Below are positions 8,547 to 17,647 of a DNA stretch of 59,132 bases, piece after piece. The stretch is from positions 1 through 59,132 of the forward strand of contig PLRS01000042.1 of assembly GCA_003164035.1 (NCBI GenBank), in the 5' to 3' direction. Position 1 is the stretch's first letter, and the number at the start of each line of letters is the position of its first letter. The translations under genes were made by a program, and so were the position numbers. The notes below the pieces were generated by a model. The model ran no database searches. It was not told the origin of the DNA and was given only the letters and a program-made list of their open reading frames with translations. This DNA is from Bryobacterales bacterium. Its GTDB lineage: Bacteria; Acidobacteriota; Terriglobia; Bryobacterales; Bryobacteraceae.

Positions 8547-8580
8547 GCAACCGCTCCCTGGCGGTCGCGGCTAGGTAACG
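8547..8580. repeat. Partial family A arm overlapping the MOSC gene end
   Basis: GCAACCGCTCCCTGGCGGTCGC followed by GGCTAGGTAACGG matches one arm of the palindromic family A. The minus-strand stop codon of the MOSC gene (8571-8573) lies inside this arm, so the element may have set where that protein ends. Confidence 0.65.
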
Positions 8581-9065
8581 GGCGCCAGCACTTCAATCGC
8601 GTCGCCTGCCCGCACCAGCCCCGGTTCGAGCACGGCGGCGTACAGCCCGCTCATGCCCCAATAGGGTGACGCGGTGTCGCCCGCCTTCACCCGCGGGTCG
8701 AAGATTTCGCTTTTGAGGGCCAGGCCGTAAACGTCGAGCAGACTGCAGGGCTGGCGCGGCTCGGTGATTTCGAGACAACCTGCCCCGGCGCGCAGGCGGT
8801 CGCCGGGTTTCAACGACTGTATGTCGATGCCGCGCGTGGTGAGATTCTCGCCTAGCGCGCCATAAAAAAGGGGATAGCCGCGCTCGCGCAGCCGTTCGAG
8901 GATTTCGGAAGCGACCAGCAGAATGGCTTTGCGCGGACCGCCATGATACTCGGGATGGGCGTGGCGGTCACCCTCCAGTCCCAAAAAGTCGATGAGGCCT
9001 CCCGCGATCGCATTCTTCGGGAGGCCCCCCTCACCGATACTGACTTGGACAATATTTCCCCGCAT
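8571..9065 (-). CDS. MOSC domain protein
   Basis: 164 residues, the length of a stand-alone MOSC protein. Recognisable pieces are LGLEGDRHAHPEYHGGPRKA near residues 29-48, GALGENLTTRGID at about 70 and the conserved cysteine in EPRQPCSLL. MOSC domains (molybdenum-cofactor sulfurase C-terminal) bind the cofactor or act in metal-sulfur transfer; stand-alone members such as YiiM help detoxify N-hydroxylated compounds. Which role applies here is not visible. The last codons and stop fall in a partial family A repeat. Confidence 0.88.
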   Translation of the reverse strand: MRGNIVQVSIGEGGLPKNAIAGGLIDFLGLEGDRHAHPEYHGGPRKAILLVASEILERLRERGYPLFYGALGENLTTRGIDIQSLKPGDRLRAGAGCLEITEPRQPCSLLDVYGLALKSEIFDPRVKAGDTASPYWGMSGLYAAVLEPGLVRAGDAIEVLAPVT

Positions 9066-9083
9066 AGCCGATTGACAACCAGC

Positions 9084-9105
9084 GGGCAGGCGGAACCGCC
9101 TGCCC
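9084..9105. terminator. Perfect hairpin after glnA, terminator-like
   Basis: A 10-bp perfect stem GGGCAGGCGG / CCGCCTGCCC with an AA centre lies just after the glnA stop and just before the MOSC start. There is no U-tract, so it is not a classical intrinsic terminator. The same hairpin unit recurs at 12395 and 12445, inside the family B element. Confidence 0.4.
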
Positions 9106-9128
9106 CACCGCCTGGATCGCTACCCGGT

Positions 9129-10538
9129 CTAAATGTCGTAGTAAAGCTGGAACTCGTACGGATGCGGCCGCAGGCGCACGGCTTCCGCCTCGTTCTTTCG
9201 CTTGTACTCGATAAAGGTTTCGATCAGGTCTTCGGTGAAGACGTCGCCGCGCATCAGGAACGCATGGTCGTCTTCGAGGCAGCTCAAGGCTTCGTCGAGC
9301 GAGCCCGGCATAGACGGCACGCGCTTCATTTCCTCCGGCGAAAGATCGTAAATGTCCTTATCCAGCGGTTCGCCGGGATCGATCTTGTTGAGGACGCCGT
9401 CCAGGCCGGCCATCAGCATGGCGGCAAACGCCAGGTACGGATTGGCGGCGGGATCGGGCGGCCGGAACTCCACCCGCTTGGCCTTCGGGCTGGCCGAGTA
9501 CATCGGAATACGGCAGGCCGCCGAACGGTTGCGGCGCGAATACGCCAGATTGACCGGAGCTTCATAGCCCGGCACCAGCCGCTTATAGCTGTTGGTGGTG
9601 GGAGCGATGATGGCCGACAGCGCGCGCGCGTGCTTCAGCAGGCCGCCAATATAGTGCAGACCCATCTGGCTGAAACCCGCATAGCCGTCGCCGGCGAACA
9701 GCGCCTTACCGTCCTTCCACAAGCTCTGGTGGGTGTGCATGCCGCTGCCGTTGTCGGCGAAAAGCGGCTTGGGCATGAACGTGACCGTCTTGCCATACTG
9801 GTTGGCCACGTTGCGGATGACGTACTTGTACATCATCATGTTGTCGGCCGACTTGACCAGCTTGTCGAAGCGCTGGTCGATTTCGGCCTGTCCGCCGGTG
9901 GCGACTTCATGATGGTGACATTCGATGTGCAGGCCGACCTTGATCAAGGTCTGCACCATTTCGCTGCGCAGGTCCTGATAGTGATCGGTGGGCGGTACCG
10001 GGAAGTAGCCTTCCTTGTAACGCGGCCGGTAGCCCAGGTTGTTTTCCCTGCGGCCCGAGTTCCAGCGCCCTTCTTCGGCATCTATGAAATAGAAGCCTTC
10101 GTGCTGGTTCTGGTCGAAGCTGACGTTGTCGAAAATGAAGAACTCGGCTTCGGCGCCGAAATACGCCGTGTCGGCCACGCCGCTGTTCTTCAGGTAGAGT
10201 TCGGCCTTTTCCGCAATCCAGCGGGGATCGCGTTCGTACCGCTGCCGGGTGATCGGATCCTGAACGTCGCCCAACATGACCAGGGTGGGCACTTCGGCGA
10301 ACGGATCCATGATGGCGGTGTTCGGGTCCGGGATCAGCAGCATGTCGCTCTCGTGGATCGCCGCCCAGCCGCGGATACTCGATCCATCCATCCCGAAACC
10401 ATCGGTAAAGCTGCTTTCGTCCAGCTCGGCGATCGGATAGGAAACGTGATGTTGCAAGCTAGGGATATCGGTGAACCGAATATCCACCTGCTTGGCATCG
10501 TTCTTTTTGACAAATTCCAAGACTTCTTGCGGGGTCAT
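9129..10538 (-). CDS. glnA: Glutamine synthetase, type I
   Basis: 469 residues, standard for GSI. It makes glutamine from glutamate, ammonia and ATP as a cytosolic dodecamer. Seen in order: MDGSSIRGW near 50-60, the metal-ligand segment [11 protein letters not shown], the [13 protein letters not shown] signature (within 205-220), [18 protein letters not shown], the ATP-site region [13 protein letters not shown], and [22 protein letters not shown]397 in IYDLSPEE is exactly the residue adenylylated in the enterobacterial enzyme, which fits glnE nearby on the same strand. A GGAGG box lies close before the ATG. I saw no convincing sigma-54 promoter in the 80 bases upstream. Confidence 0.97.
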   Translation of the reverse strand: MTPQEVLEFVKKNDAKQVDIRFTDIPSLQHHVSYPIAELDESSFTDGFGMDGSSIRGWAAIHESDMLLIPDPNTAIMDPFAEVPTLVMLGDVQDPITRQRYERDPRWIAEKAELYLKNSGVADTAYFGAEAEFFIFDNVSFDQNQHEGFYFIDAEEGRWNSGRRENNLGYRPRYKEGYFPVPPTDHYQDLRSEMVQTLIKVGLHIECHHHEVATGGQAEIDQRFDKLVKSADNMMMYKYVIRNVANQYGKTVTFMPKPLFADNGSGMHTHQSLWKDGKALFAGDGYAGFSQMGLHYIGGLLKHARALSAIIAPTTNSYKRLVPGYEAPVNLAYSRRNRSAACRIPMYSASPKAKRVEFRPPDPAANPYLAFAAMLMAGLDGVLNKIDPGEPLDKDIYDLSPEEMKRVPSMPGSLDEALSCLEDDHAFLMRGDVFTEDLIETFIEYKRKNEAEAVRLRPHPYEFQLYYDI

Positions 10539-10707
10539 CCATCCTCCAGGGTGGAGATAAAATTAGTGGGCTTCCGACAGTCGCAGATCAGGCACAGGAT
10601 AGCCTATGGCACGGAAGCGGTCAAGTTTGGGTTACAGGCCTAAGCGGTCGGCGCGCAGCCTCGCGGCGGTGTAGCTGAAGGCTGACCGCTGACGGCTGAC
10701 CGCTTTC

Positions 10708-12273
10708 CTAATGCACCGGCCCGCCGCCGAGGCCTTTGGCCGGCTTCTTCATGAGCAGGAGCAACGGCAGCATCACCATAAACACCACCGAGAGGGCAAG
10801 GAACGTATCCACGAACGACACCATGGCCGATTGCTGCAGCACCATGCCCCAGATGGCCCCGTAAGCACGGCGCGCCGCATCCACCGGGTCCGAGCCCCGG
10901 CTTGCGAACGAGCCCGTCAGGCTGGCGGCCATCTGCCGCGTGGCTGCGTTGTACTGGTTCACGTTCGCCACCAGCAGATGGGTATGGAACTGCTGGCGCC
11001 GGAACAGGAAGGTGGTGGCGGCAGCGATGCCGATGCTCCCGCCCAGGTTGCGCATCAGGTTGAACATGCTGGTGGCGTTGCCCATTTCCTCTTTCTTGAT
11101 CGGGCTCATGGTGGCCGTGGTCAGCGGCACGAACAGCATGGCCAGCGCCACTCCCTGCCAAAACTGGGGCCAGAAAATATCCCAATACCCGGCGTTCAGG
11201 TTGAGACGGCTCAACGTGTAGAGAGACCATGACGCGCCCGCCAGGCCCACCGCCAGCACTTTGCGCGAGTCGAATTTGACGAGCACCGTTCCCACCAGCG
11301 GCATCATGAGGAACGAGCCCAGGCCGCGGGGCGCCATGGCAATGCCGGCCTCAAGCGCCGGATAGCCCAGCAGCGTCTGCAGGAAAACCGGCACCAGCAA
11401 CAGGCTGCCATACAGCACGAAGCCGAGTACCGTCATCAGGAAGACGCCCGTGGCATAGGTGCGGTCCTTGAACACGCGCAGGCGCACCACCGGGTCGCGC
11501 GCGACCCACTCCCGCACCACGAACGCCACCAGCCCCACCGCCGCCATCGACGCCAAAACCACGATCCAGCGCGAACCGAACCAGTCCAGTTCCTGCCCCT
11601 TATCGAGCACCACCTGGAGCGAGCCGATGCCCACCGCCAGCAGCCCGATGCCCCAGTAATCGATCCCCGCGGTCGAGCGCTTGATGTAGGGCGGATCGAA
11701 GATGTACAGCCGGGTCATGATGACCGAGGCAATGCCCACCGGCAGGTTGATGTAGAACACCCAGCGCCAGCTCCAGTTATCGGTGAGCCAGCCGCCGATG
11801 ACGGGCCCCAGCATCGGCGCCACCACGATCCCCAGCCCCCATAGCGCCATCGCCTTGCCCCGGTCCTGCGGCGGAAAAGCTTCCAGCATCACCGCTTGAG
11901 AGAGAGGCTGCAGACAGCCGCCGGTGGCGCCCTGCAGCACGCGGAAGAAAATCAGCACCGGCAGCGAGGGCGCCATGCCGCACAGAAACGACGCCGCCGT
12001 GAATCCGAACACCGCCGCCGTCAAGACCCGCTTGCGGCCGAAAAAGTTGGCCAGCCAGCCCGTCATGGGCAGCACGATGGCGTTGGCCACCAGGTAAGAA
12101 GTCAGCGCCCAGGTAGCTTCGTCCACGCTGGCGGAGAGATTGCCTGCGATGTGCGGCAGCGACACGTTCACCACCGTGGTATCGAGCACTTCCATGAAGG
12201 TGGCGAACATCACCGCAATCGCCACGATCCATGGGTTTACATGCGGGGTCCCCCCAGGGGTTACGGACGGCAT
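10708..12273 (-). CDS. DHA2-family (EmrB/QacA) MFS drug transporter
   Basis: 521 residues with about 14 hydrophobic segments, as in the DHA2 group. It has the start typical of EmrB proteins (VMFATFMEVLDTTVVNVSLPHIAG), motif A in the first cytoplasmic loop (GWLANFFGRKRVL), and motif C (GLGIVVAPMLGPVIGGWL), which marks drug/H+ antiporters. EmrB-type proteins usually work with an EmrA adaptor; no adaptor gene is adjacent. The substrate cannot be told from sequence. Confidence 0.92.
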   Translation of the reverse strand: MPSVTPGGTPHVNPWIVAIAVMFATFMEVLDTTVVNVSLPHIAGNLSASVDEATWALTSYLVANAIVLPMTGWLANFFGRKRVLTAAVFGFTAASFLCGMAPSLPVLIFFRVLQGATGGCLQPLSQAVMLEAFPPQDRGKAMALWGLGIVVAPMLGPVIGGWLTDNWSWRWVFYINLPVGIASVIMTRLYIFDPPYIKRSTAGIDYWGIGLLAVGIGSLQVVLDKGQELDWFGSRWIVVLASMAAVGLVAFVVREWVARDPVVRLRVFKDRTYATGVFLMTVLGFVLYGSLLLVPVFLQTLLGYPALEAGIAMAPRGLGSFLMMPLVGTVLVKFDSRKVLAVGLAGASWSLYTLSRLNLNAGYWDIFWPQFWQGVALAMLFVPLTTATMSPIKKEEMGNATSMFNLMRNLGGSIGIAAATTFLFRRQQFHTHLLVANVNQYNAATRQMAASLTGSFASRGSDPVDAARRAYGAIWGMVLQQSAMVSFVDTFLALSVVFMVMLPLLLLMKKPAKGLGGGPVH

Positions 12274-12315
12274 CCTTGTCTACAGAATACCAAGGCATGC
12301 TTCAACTTGGCCATG

Positions 12316-12514
12316 GGTGCTTAACCGATCTCTGGATTTCGCAGTTTAGGCGCGGGAACCGCTCCCTTGGGAGCTGTGAAAAAATCACAAATCGCAGGCG
12401 GAACCGCCTGCGCCACCAAAGCAGGCGCATTGTTTTCAATGGTGGGGCAGGTGGTTCCGCCTGCCCAGCGCGTTTCGGAGAGTTTTTTCACAGCTTCTTG
12501 CGGTCGCGGCTCGG
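12316..12514. repeat. Family A palindromic element interrupted by family B
   Basis: The left part (12316-12370) begins GGGTGCTTAACCGATC and ends ACCGCTCCCTTG. The sequence resumes at 12497 with TTGCGGTCGCGGCTCGG. Removing the intervening family B element and one CTTG copy restores an arm that matches the copies at 46320 and 55031. The right half of this A copy is degraded. Confidence 0.75.
12371..12496. mobile_element. Family B MITE-like element nested in family A
   Basis: About 126 bp with terminal inverted repeats AGCTGTGAAAAAA (left) and TTTTTTCACAGCT (right), flanked on both sides by CTTG. Inside are two hairpins, GCAGGCGG-AA-CCGCCTGC (12395-12412) and GGGCAGGTGG-TT-CCGCCTGCCC (12445-12466). 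It has no coding capacity, so any movement would need a transposase elsewhere in the genome. A truncated copy is at 7810-7862 and a poorer remnant near 355. Confidence 0.7.
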
Positions 12515-12603
12515 CAGTCGCGGCTCGGTATCGGGCGTTCGTCTCCACTTCTACGCCGCGCGCCCCAATCGTGCGGGCCCGAGTACTGTTCGCGCCGGAA
12601 CAG

Positions 12604-13587
12604 TCACTTGCCCGGAACCGCGTGTTGTTTGATGTACTCGTCGACGCGCGGGTCCCGGTCCGCGCCGGAAGCGCCGGCGGGAATGTAATGGAACGCCTCG
12701 GCGTATTCGACTCCGTATTGCTTGCCCAGCTCGCGGTTGTGCGTCAGGCTGAACTCGCGAATGTAGTTGCGGTCGGCGGCGACGTCGTCGCCGTCGAGCA
12801 GGGGCAGGCGCTGATTGCGGGCCGCCAGTTCCGCCCGCAGGCGCGAACCGGAGTGGCCGCCCGGACCCTTGGCAACGTTGGCGCGGATCGCATCCACTTT
12901 CTTGTCGATCTGTTTAGTGATATCCACCACCCGCGTGATCTCGGGACGCCGGGCGAAGTAATACTTGTCCTGGACCGTCTTGGGCTTCAGGCCAGCGGCG
13001 AACTGCTCTTCGAAATCGTGAAATCGGCCCGCCATCCAGCATGCCGCTTCGAGCGCCCTGGCTATGGTGTAGTGATCCGGGTTTTCCTCGTCGTGCCCCC
13101 ACGGGTCCCACCCGACGACGGTATCGACCTTGAGCAGGCGAATCAGGAAGATGAGCCGGCCAATCACTTCGTTGAGCGAGACCTCGAACATGCGGTGATT
13201 GTTGTAGTTCAGGTCGAAATGGCCCTTGCAGCCGAGGACCCGCGCCACTTCGGCGTTGTCGCGCTCATTGCCGAGCGCGGCCTCGCCGATGGTGCCGGGC
13301 GTACCGAGGCCCACGGCATCGCCCATATCGTCGTTGGCGGCGCGTACGAGATAGCCGGTGTACCCTTCTTCAATCAGCTTGGCGACGGTGCCGGATGCGG
13401 AGAGGGGGATATCGTCGGAGTGCGCCTGGACCGCCAGCAGCACCTTTCCGCTGTGCGGCTGGCCCGGCATGGACGGCTCCAGCACGATCCGGCCGGCGGC
13501 CGGCGCCGGAGATTGCGATTGCGCGCGCGCCAACCGGCCGATTGCGCCTGCGGCCATCAGGCTGGTGCAGAAATTGCGCCGTAACAT
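12604..13587 (-). CDS. PIG-L family deacetylase, exported
   Basis: About 327 residues. The N-terminus MLRRNFCTSLMAAGAIGRLARAQ looks like a twin-arginine-type signal peptide, so I prefer the start at 13587 to an in-frame ATG at 13620. The catalytic motif is AHSDDIPLSASG (family AHPDDxxxxxG), and the third metal ligand is in GHDEENPDHYTIA. PIG-L/LmbE enzymes are zinc-dependent and remove N-acetyl groups from sugars or related amides. It is divergent from an enolase-superfamily gene whose start is only 32 bases away, which suggests a shared catabolic unit; the substrate is unknown. Confidence 0.85.
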   Translation of the reverse strand: MLRRNFCTSLMAAGAIGRLARAQSQSPAPAAGRIVLEPSMPGQPHSGKVLLAVQAHSDDIPLSASGTVAKLIEEGYTGYLVRAANDDMGDAVGLGTPGTIGEAALGNERDNAEVARVLGCKGHFDLNYNNHRMFEVSLNEVIGRLIFLIRLLKVDTVVGWDPWGHDEENPDHYTIARALEAACWMAGRFHDFEEQFAAGLKPKTVQDKYYFARRPEITRVVDITKQIDKKVDAIRANVAKGPGGHSGSRLRAELAARNQRLPLLDGDDVAADRNYIREFSLTHNRELGKQYGVEYAEAFHYIPAGASGADRDPRVDEYIKQHAVPGK

Positions 13588-13619
13588 GGGTCCGATTATA
13601 CTCTGTTGGGGGCCAGCCA

Positions 13620-14747
13620 TTGCGAATCACGGATATCCGCTCAGCGGGTTTACGCCACGGTACGCCGGAGGGCGGGTGGTCGAACGAGATCCGGCCGGAC
13701 GACTGCGTTCATACGTTGATCGCGGTTACCACCGACGAAGGCATCACCGGGTGGGGTTCGGCATTCACCAACGATGAGCTGGTGCGGGGCGCGCTGCATC
13801 TGCTGGCTCCGCTATACCTGGGCGAAAATCCGCTGGAACCGGAGCGCGTCAGCGAGAAGCTGCACGCGAACACATTCTGGATGGGCCGCGGCGGGTCGGT
13901 GACGCACGCCATCAGCGGCATCGACATCGCCATGTGGGACATCCTCGGCAAGGCGACGGGACAACCGGTCGGGCGGCTCCTGGGCGGGCGATACCGCGAC
14001 CGGGTGCTGCCGTATGCGTCGCTCCTCATGCGCGAGCCCCGCGCGCTGGCCGAGCAGGTCGCTGCGGTCGAGGCACAGGGATTTCGGGCTTTCAAGATCG
14101 GCTGGGGACCGTTCGGCCGGAGCAGTTCGGCCATGGACGAAGCCATCGTGCGCGCGGCCCGCGAGGCAGTCTCGCCGGATTCGCTGCTGATGGTGGATGC
14201 GGGGGCGAGCGACGCTTTCTGGCCGCAGGACTACAAGTGGGCCGTCCGAACCGCCAGCATGCTCGCCGGTTACGGCGTCTATTGGTTCGAGGAGGCGCTT
14301 CCGCCCGACAATCTGCACGATTACGTGCGGCTGCGCGACCACTCGCCGGTCGCGATCGCCGGCGGCGAAGTGCTGACCCGCAGGCAGTCGTTCACTCCAT
14401 GGCTGCAGCAGCGGGCGTTCGATATCGTGCAGCCCGACGTGACCAAGGTCGGCGGCATCAGCGAGGAGCGGCGCATCGCGTGGATGGCGGAGGAAAACGG
14501 CGTCCGCTTCATCCCGCACGGGTGGAACACGGCGCTCGGCCTAGCCGCCGACCTGCAGCTTGCCTCCGCCGCACGCAATACCGGCCTGGTCGAATACCTG
14601 ACGGGATCCCCATTCATCGACGACCTCGTCGAGACGCGCTGGAAGCTGGACGCCGAGGGCATGCTGGCGGTGCCCGACACGCCCGGATTGGGGATCGCGC
14701 TCAATATGGACGCAGTGGAGAAACATACCGGCGAGCGCTTCCGATGA
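13620..14747 (+). CDS. Enolase-superfamily (mandelate racemase group) dehydratase
   Basis: About 375 residues from a TTG start giving (M)RITDIRSAGLRH, the usual beginning of the family; the frame extends further upstream but would then overlap the PIG-L gene. Metal ligands are visible as VDAG, FEEALPP and GGEVLTR. The general-base side shows AFKIGWGPFG in place of KxK, and the Asp-His dyad of the mandelate-racemase subgroup is in QPDVTKVGG and PHGWNTALG. Such enzymes dehydrate or epimerise acid sugars. The stop overlaps the permease start by four bases (ATGA), so uptake and use of one substrate are likely linked. Specificity cannot be read. Confidence 0.88.
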   Translation: MRITDIRSAGLRHGTPEGGWSNEIRPDDCVHTLIAVTTDEGITGWGSAFTNDELVRGALHLLAPLYLGENPLEPERVSEKLHANTFWMGRGGSVTHAISGIDIAMWDILGKATGQPVGRLLGGRYRDRVLPYASLLMREPRALAEQVAAVEAQGFRAFKIGWGPFGRSSSAMDEAIVRAAREAVSPDSLLMVDAGASDAFWPQDYKWAVRTASMLAGYGVYWFEEALPPDNLHDYVRLRDHSPVAIAGGEVLTRRQSFTPWLQQRAFDIVQPDVTKVGGISEERRIAWMAEENGVRFIPHGWNTALGLAADLQLASAARNTGLVEYLTGSPFIDDLVETRWKLDAEGMLAVPDTPGLGIALNMDAVEKHTGERFR

Positions 14748-16036
14748 AAGCCGCGCACGACCTGCCCCGCAGCCTGGGGATGCTCGACGCCACGGCGATT
14801 GTGATCGGGATCGTGATCGGTTCCGGCATATTCGTGCTGCCGAACCTGATCGCGCGCAGCCTGCCCTCGGCGCCCGCCATCCTGGCGGTGTGGGTGGTGG
14901 CGGGCGTACTCTCGTTTTTCGGCGCGCTGGCCTATGCCGAACTGGGCGCGATGCTGCCGGCGACCGGCGGCCAATACGTCTACCTGCGCGAAGCCTACGG
15001 GCCGCTCTGCGCTTTCGTGTCGGGCTGGACGTTCATGCTGGCGGTGCTGGCGGGCGGCAGCGCATGGCTGGCGGTGACGTTTTCGATCTACGCGGGCTAC
15101 TTCTTCCCGCTGACCGGCGCCGCGGCCAAGGGGCTCGCGGTGGCGCTGATCGCGGCGCTGTCCGCGGTCAACTATGTAGGTGTGCAGGAAGGCGCGTGGG
15201 TACAGCGCACTTTCACGGGTTTGAAGATAGTGGGGCTGTTGGTACTGATCGGGGCCGGGCTCCTCAGTTCGCGCACGGCCGCGCCCGCCGCCGCTCCTCC
15301 GCTCGCCGCGATGCACTTCGGAGTCGCCATGGCGGCCTGCCTGATGGCCTACAACGGCTGGAGTTATGTGAGCTTCGTGGCCGGCGAGGTGCGGGACCCG
15401 CAAAAGAACCTGCTGCGCTCGCTGGTGCTCGGCATGGCCGCCGTGGCGATCCTGTATGTATCGGCCAACGTCGCCTACCTGAAAGTGATGACGGTCGCCC
15501 AGATCGCCGCCACCGACCGCGTAGGCGCCGATCTGGCCACACGCACCCTGGGCCCGGTCGGCGGCACTTTTGTCTCGCTGACCGTGCTGCTTTCGATCGT
15601 CGGCGCCGTGAACGGCTGTATTCTTACCGCCGCGCGCATTCCGTTTGCGCAGGCGCGCGACGGCCTCTTCTTCGCCCGCTTCGGCGAAGTGCATTCCCGG
15701 TTTCAGACTCCCGGCTTCGCCATTTTATGCGGTGGAATCTGGACCGCGATTCTGGTCCTCACCGGATCGTACGAGACGCTCTATTCCTATTCGATCCTGG
15801 CCGCGTGGATCTTCTATACGATGAGTGTCGCGGCCGTGTTCGTGCTGCGGCGCAAGCTGCCGGATGCGCCGCGCCCGTACCGGATGTGGGGGTATCCTTA
15901 TACGCTATGGCTGTTCGTGGCGGTGTCGGTCTGGTTCATGGCGGATGCGCTGGTGACCGAGACGCGGCCCTCGCTGATGGCGTTTGTCATCGTGGCCGCC
16001 GGAGTGCTGGCGTACCGGATGTGGAGTTCGCGATAA
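14744..16036 (+). CDS. APC-family amino acid/polyamine permease
   Basis: 430 residues with about 12 hydrophobic segments. The first helix carries the APC signature around IVIGIVIGSGIFVLPNL, and the loop near 235-245 has VSFVAGEVRDPQKNLLRS, typical of LAT/YfnA-like members. The start is chosen because the ATG overlaps the stop of the dehydratase gene (ATGA) and gives the normal short N-terminus MKAAHDLPRSLGMLDATA. It would import an amino acid or related compound. The long open frame upstream of this start is only a shadow of the dehydratase gene. Confidence 0.92.
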   Translation: MKAAHDLPRSLGMLDATAIVIGIVIGSGIFVLPNLIARSLPSAPAILAVWVVAGVLSFFGALAYAELGAMLPATGGQYVYLREAYGPLCAFVSGWTFMLAVLAGGSAWLAVTFSIYAGYFFPLTGAAAKGLAVALIAALSAVNYVGVQEGAWVQRTFTGLKIVGLLVLIGAGLLSSRTAAPAAAPPLAAMHFGVAMAACLMAYNGWSYVSFVAGEVRDPQKNLLRSLVLGMAAVAILYVSANVAYLKVMTVAQIAATDRVGADLATRTLGPVGGTFVSLTVLLSIVGAVNGCILTAARIPFAQARDGLFFARFGEVHSRFQTPGFAILCGGIWTAILVLTGSYETLYSYSILAAWIFYTMSVAAVFVLRRKLPDAPRPYRMWGYPYTLWLFVAVSVWFMADALVTETRPSLMAFVIVAAGVLAYRMWSSR

Positions 16037-16043
16037 GTGGAGG

Positions 16044-17585
16044 TTACTTCGGCGGCCAGTAATGCGCGGCCAGCGCGCGCACGGTGTCGAGAGTGTCGGC
16101 TGTCTCGGGTGTCTTGTCGCCACGGTAGCGCTTGACTCGGGCGAATCGCAGCGCCAGGCCGGCGGGGTAGCGCGGGCTCATCTGGATATCATTGAAAGCG
16201 ATCTCGGCCACCAGTTTGGGCTCGACATGGACGGTGTAATCGTCGCGGCCGAGCGCTAGCTTCAGAAGCTGTTCGGTCTGCCAGGCGAGCATGTCGTCGG
16301 TGAGGCCCTTGAAAGTCTTGCCGAGCATGGCAAAGCCGCCTTTTTCCGTGTCGCGGGCGCCCAGGTGCAGGTTGCTGAGAAAGCCCTTGCGGCGGCCATG
16401 ACCCCATTCGGCGGCCAAGATGACCAGGTCCAGGGTGTGGGCGCGCTTGATCTTGAGCCAGCTCTGGCCGCGCGCGCCGGCGGCGTAACCGGCGGCGGGA
16501 GCCTTGGCCATGATCCCCTCGTGCCCACGCGCGAGGGCTTCCTGAAGAAACTCGGCGGCCACCGATTGGTCGCCGGTTGCGAGATGCGGGATCAGGTTGG
16601 CGGCGGCAGAGAGATCGCTCAGCTCGCGGAACCGGCGCTGCTGCGGCTCGTCCAGGAGCGACTGGCCGCCGGCATATAACAGATCGAACCAGAAAGGAGT
16701 GAGCGGCAATTCCTGGCGCATGCGCTCGAGATCGAGCTTGCGGCCGAAGCGGCGCATGGTGATTTGAAACGGCTGCGGGCGGCCGGCGGCGGTGAGGCTG
16801 AGGACCTCGCCTTCGACAATCAGGTCGCCTCCGGGCAGCGCGCGGGCGGCTTCCACCACTTCCGGCACGGCGGCGGTAACGTCGTTGAGGGCGCGTGAGA
16901 ATACCATCACGTCGCCGCCGGAGCGGTGCACCTGAACGCGGGCGCCATCGAGCTTGAATTCGAGCGCCGCCTCGCCCAGATCGGCAAGGGCGGATTCGAC
17001 GCCATCCGCGGTTTCCGCCAACATGGGCTGAACCGGACGGAAAAGCTGGACGCCGCAGCGGTCGAGCCCGGCGGGGCCGGATTCCCGCAACAGGCGCGCC
17101 ACTCGGGTGAGGTCGCCGGTGAGCATGGCGGCGCGGCGGACGCGGGCGGCATCGGCGCCGAAGGCCTTCGCCAGAGCTTCCGCCATGATGCCTTCAAGCG
17201 CGCCTTGGCGCAGTTCGCCTAGCAACAGGCCGAACAGAAAATCCTGTTCGGGGCGGGTGGCGCGCGCCATCAAGGCATTCAGCGTGTCGCGTTTGCGCCG
17301 CTGGGCGCCGGCGCCTTCGATGGCCGAGACCTGCTCGATGGCGCGCTCCACTTCACCGATTTCGAGGGTAGCGACTTCCGCCGCGGGCGCGGCCGCTTCG
17401 CGCAGCGTGGCGAACCCGATTCCGGTGCGTCGGCTCAATAGATTGCCGGAAAGGTAAGCCACCACGGCCTCGACTTCGCCGGCATCGAGCTGCCGCAGCA
17501 GATTCGCCAGCAAATCGATTTTTTCCAGGCGCCGCGAGGTTTCGGTCACTCGCCGCGAGGTTTCGACTACGGTGGCAAGGAGCAT
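16044..17585 (-). CDS. lig: ATP-dependent DNA ligase
   Basis: 513 residues, the size and order of the archaeal/actinobacterial type: an N-terminal DNA-binding domain (1-180), the adenylation domain with nucleophile K211 in LEFKLDGARVQVH, EGEVLS and GHEGIMAKAP, and an OB-fold domain with SWLKIKRAH and ending VKRYRGDK. It seals nicks using ATP, in contrast to the NAD-dependent LigA every bacterium carries, so it is probably an auxiliary repair ligase. No Ku or exonuclease gene is adjacent. It converges on the permease gene with seven bases between stops. Confidence 0.93.
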   Translation of the reverse strand: MLLATVVETSRRVTETSRRLEKIDLLANLLRQLDAGEVEAVVAYLSGNLLSRRTGIGFATLREAAAPAAEVATLEIGEVERAIEQVSAIEGAGAQRRKRDTLNALMARATRPEQDFLFGLLLGELRQGALEGIMAEALAKAFGADAARVRRAAMLTGDLTRVARLLRESGPAGLDRCGVQLFRPVQPMLAETADGVESALADLGEAALEFKLDGARVQVHRSGGDVMVFSRALNDVTAAVPEVVEAARALPGGDLIVEGEVLSLTAAGRPQPFQITMRRFGRKLDLERMRQELPLTPFWFDLLYAGGQSLLDEPQQRRFRELSDLSAAANLIPHLATGDQSVAAEFLQEALARGHEGIMAKAPAAGYAAGARGQSWLKIKRAHTLDLVILAAEWGHGRRKGFLSNLHLGARDTEKGGFAMLGKTFKGLTDDMLAWQTEQLLKLALGRDDYTVHVEPKLVAEIAFNDIQMSPRYPAGLALRFARVKRYRGDKTPETADTLDTVRALAAHYWPPK

Positions 17586-17647
17586 TCAATATCATTGTGC
17601 AACGAGGGAAGCTACAATAACGACTATGGTGTATCGCGCGGACTTAG

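Noticed and set aside
10539-10620. Sigma-54 promoter upstream of glnA
   Set aside because: No TGGCAC-N5-TTGC match in the right orientation.
8943-10643. 566-codon open frame opposite glnA and the MOSC start
   Set aside because: Complement of glnA, which has every family signature; the antisense translation has none.
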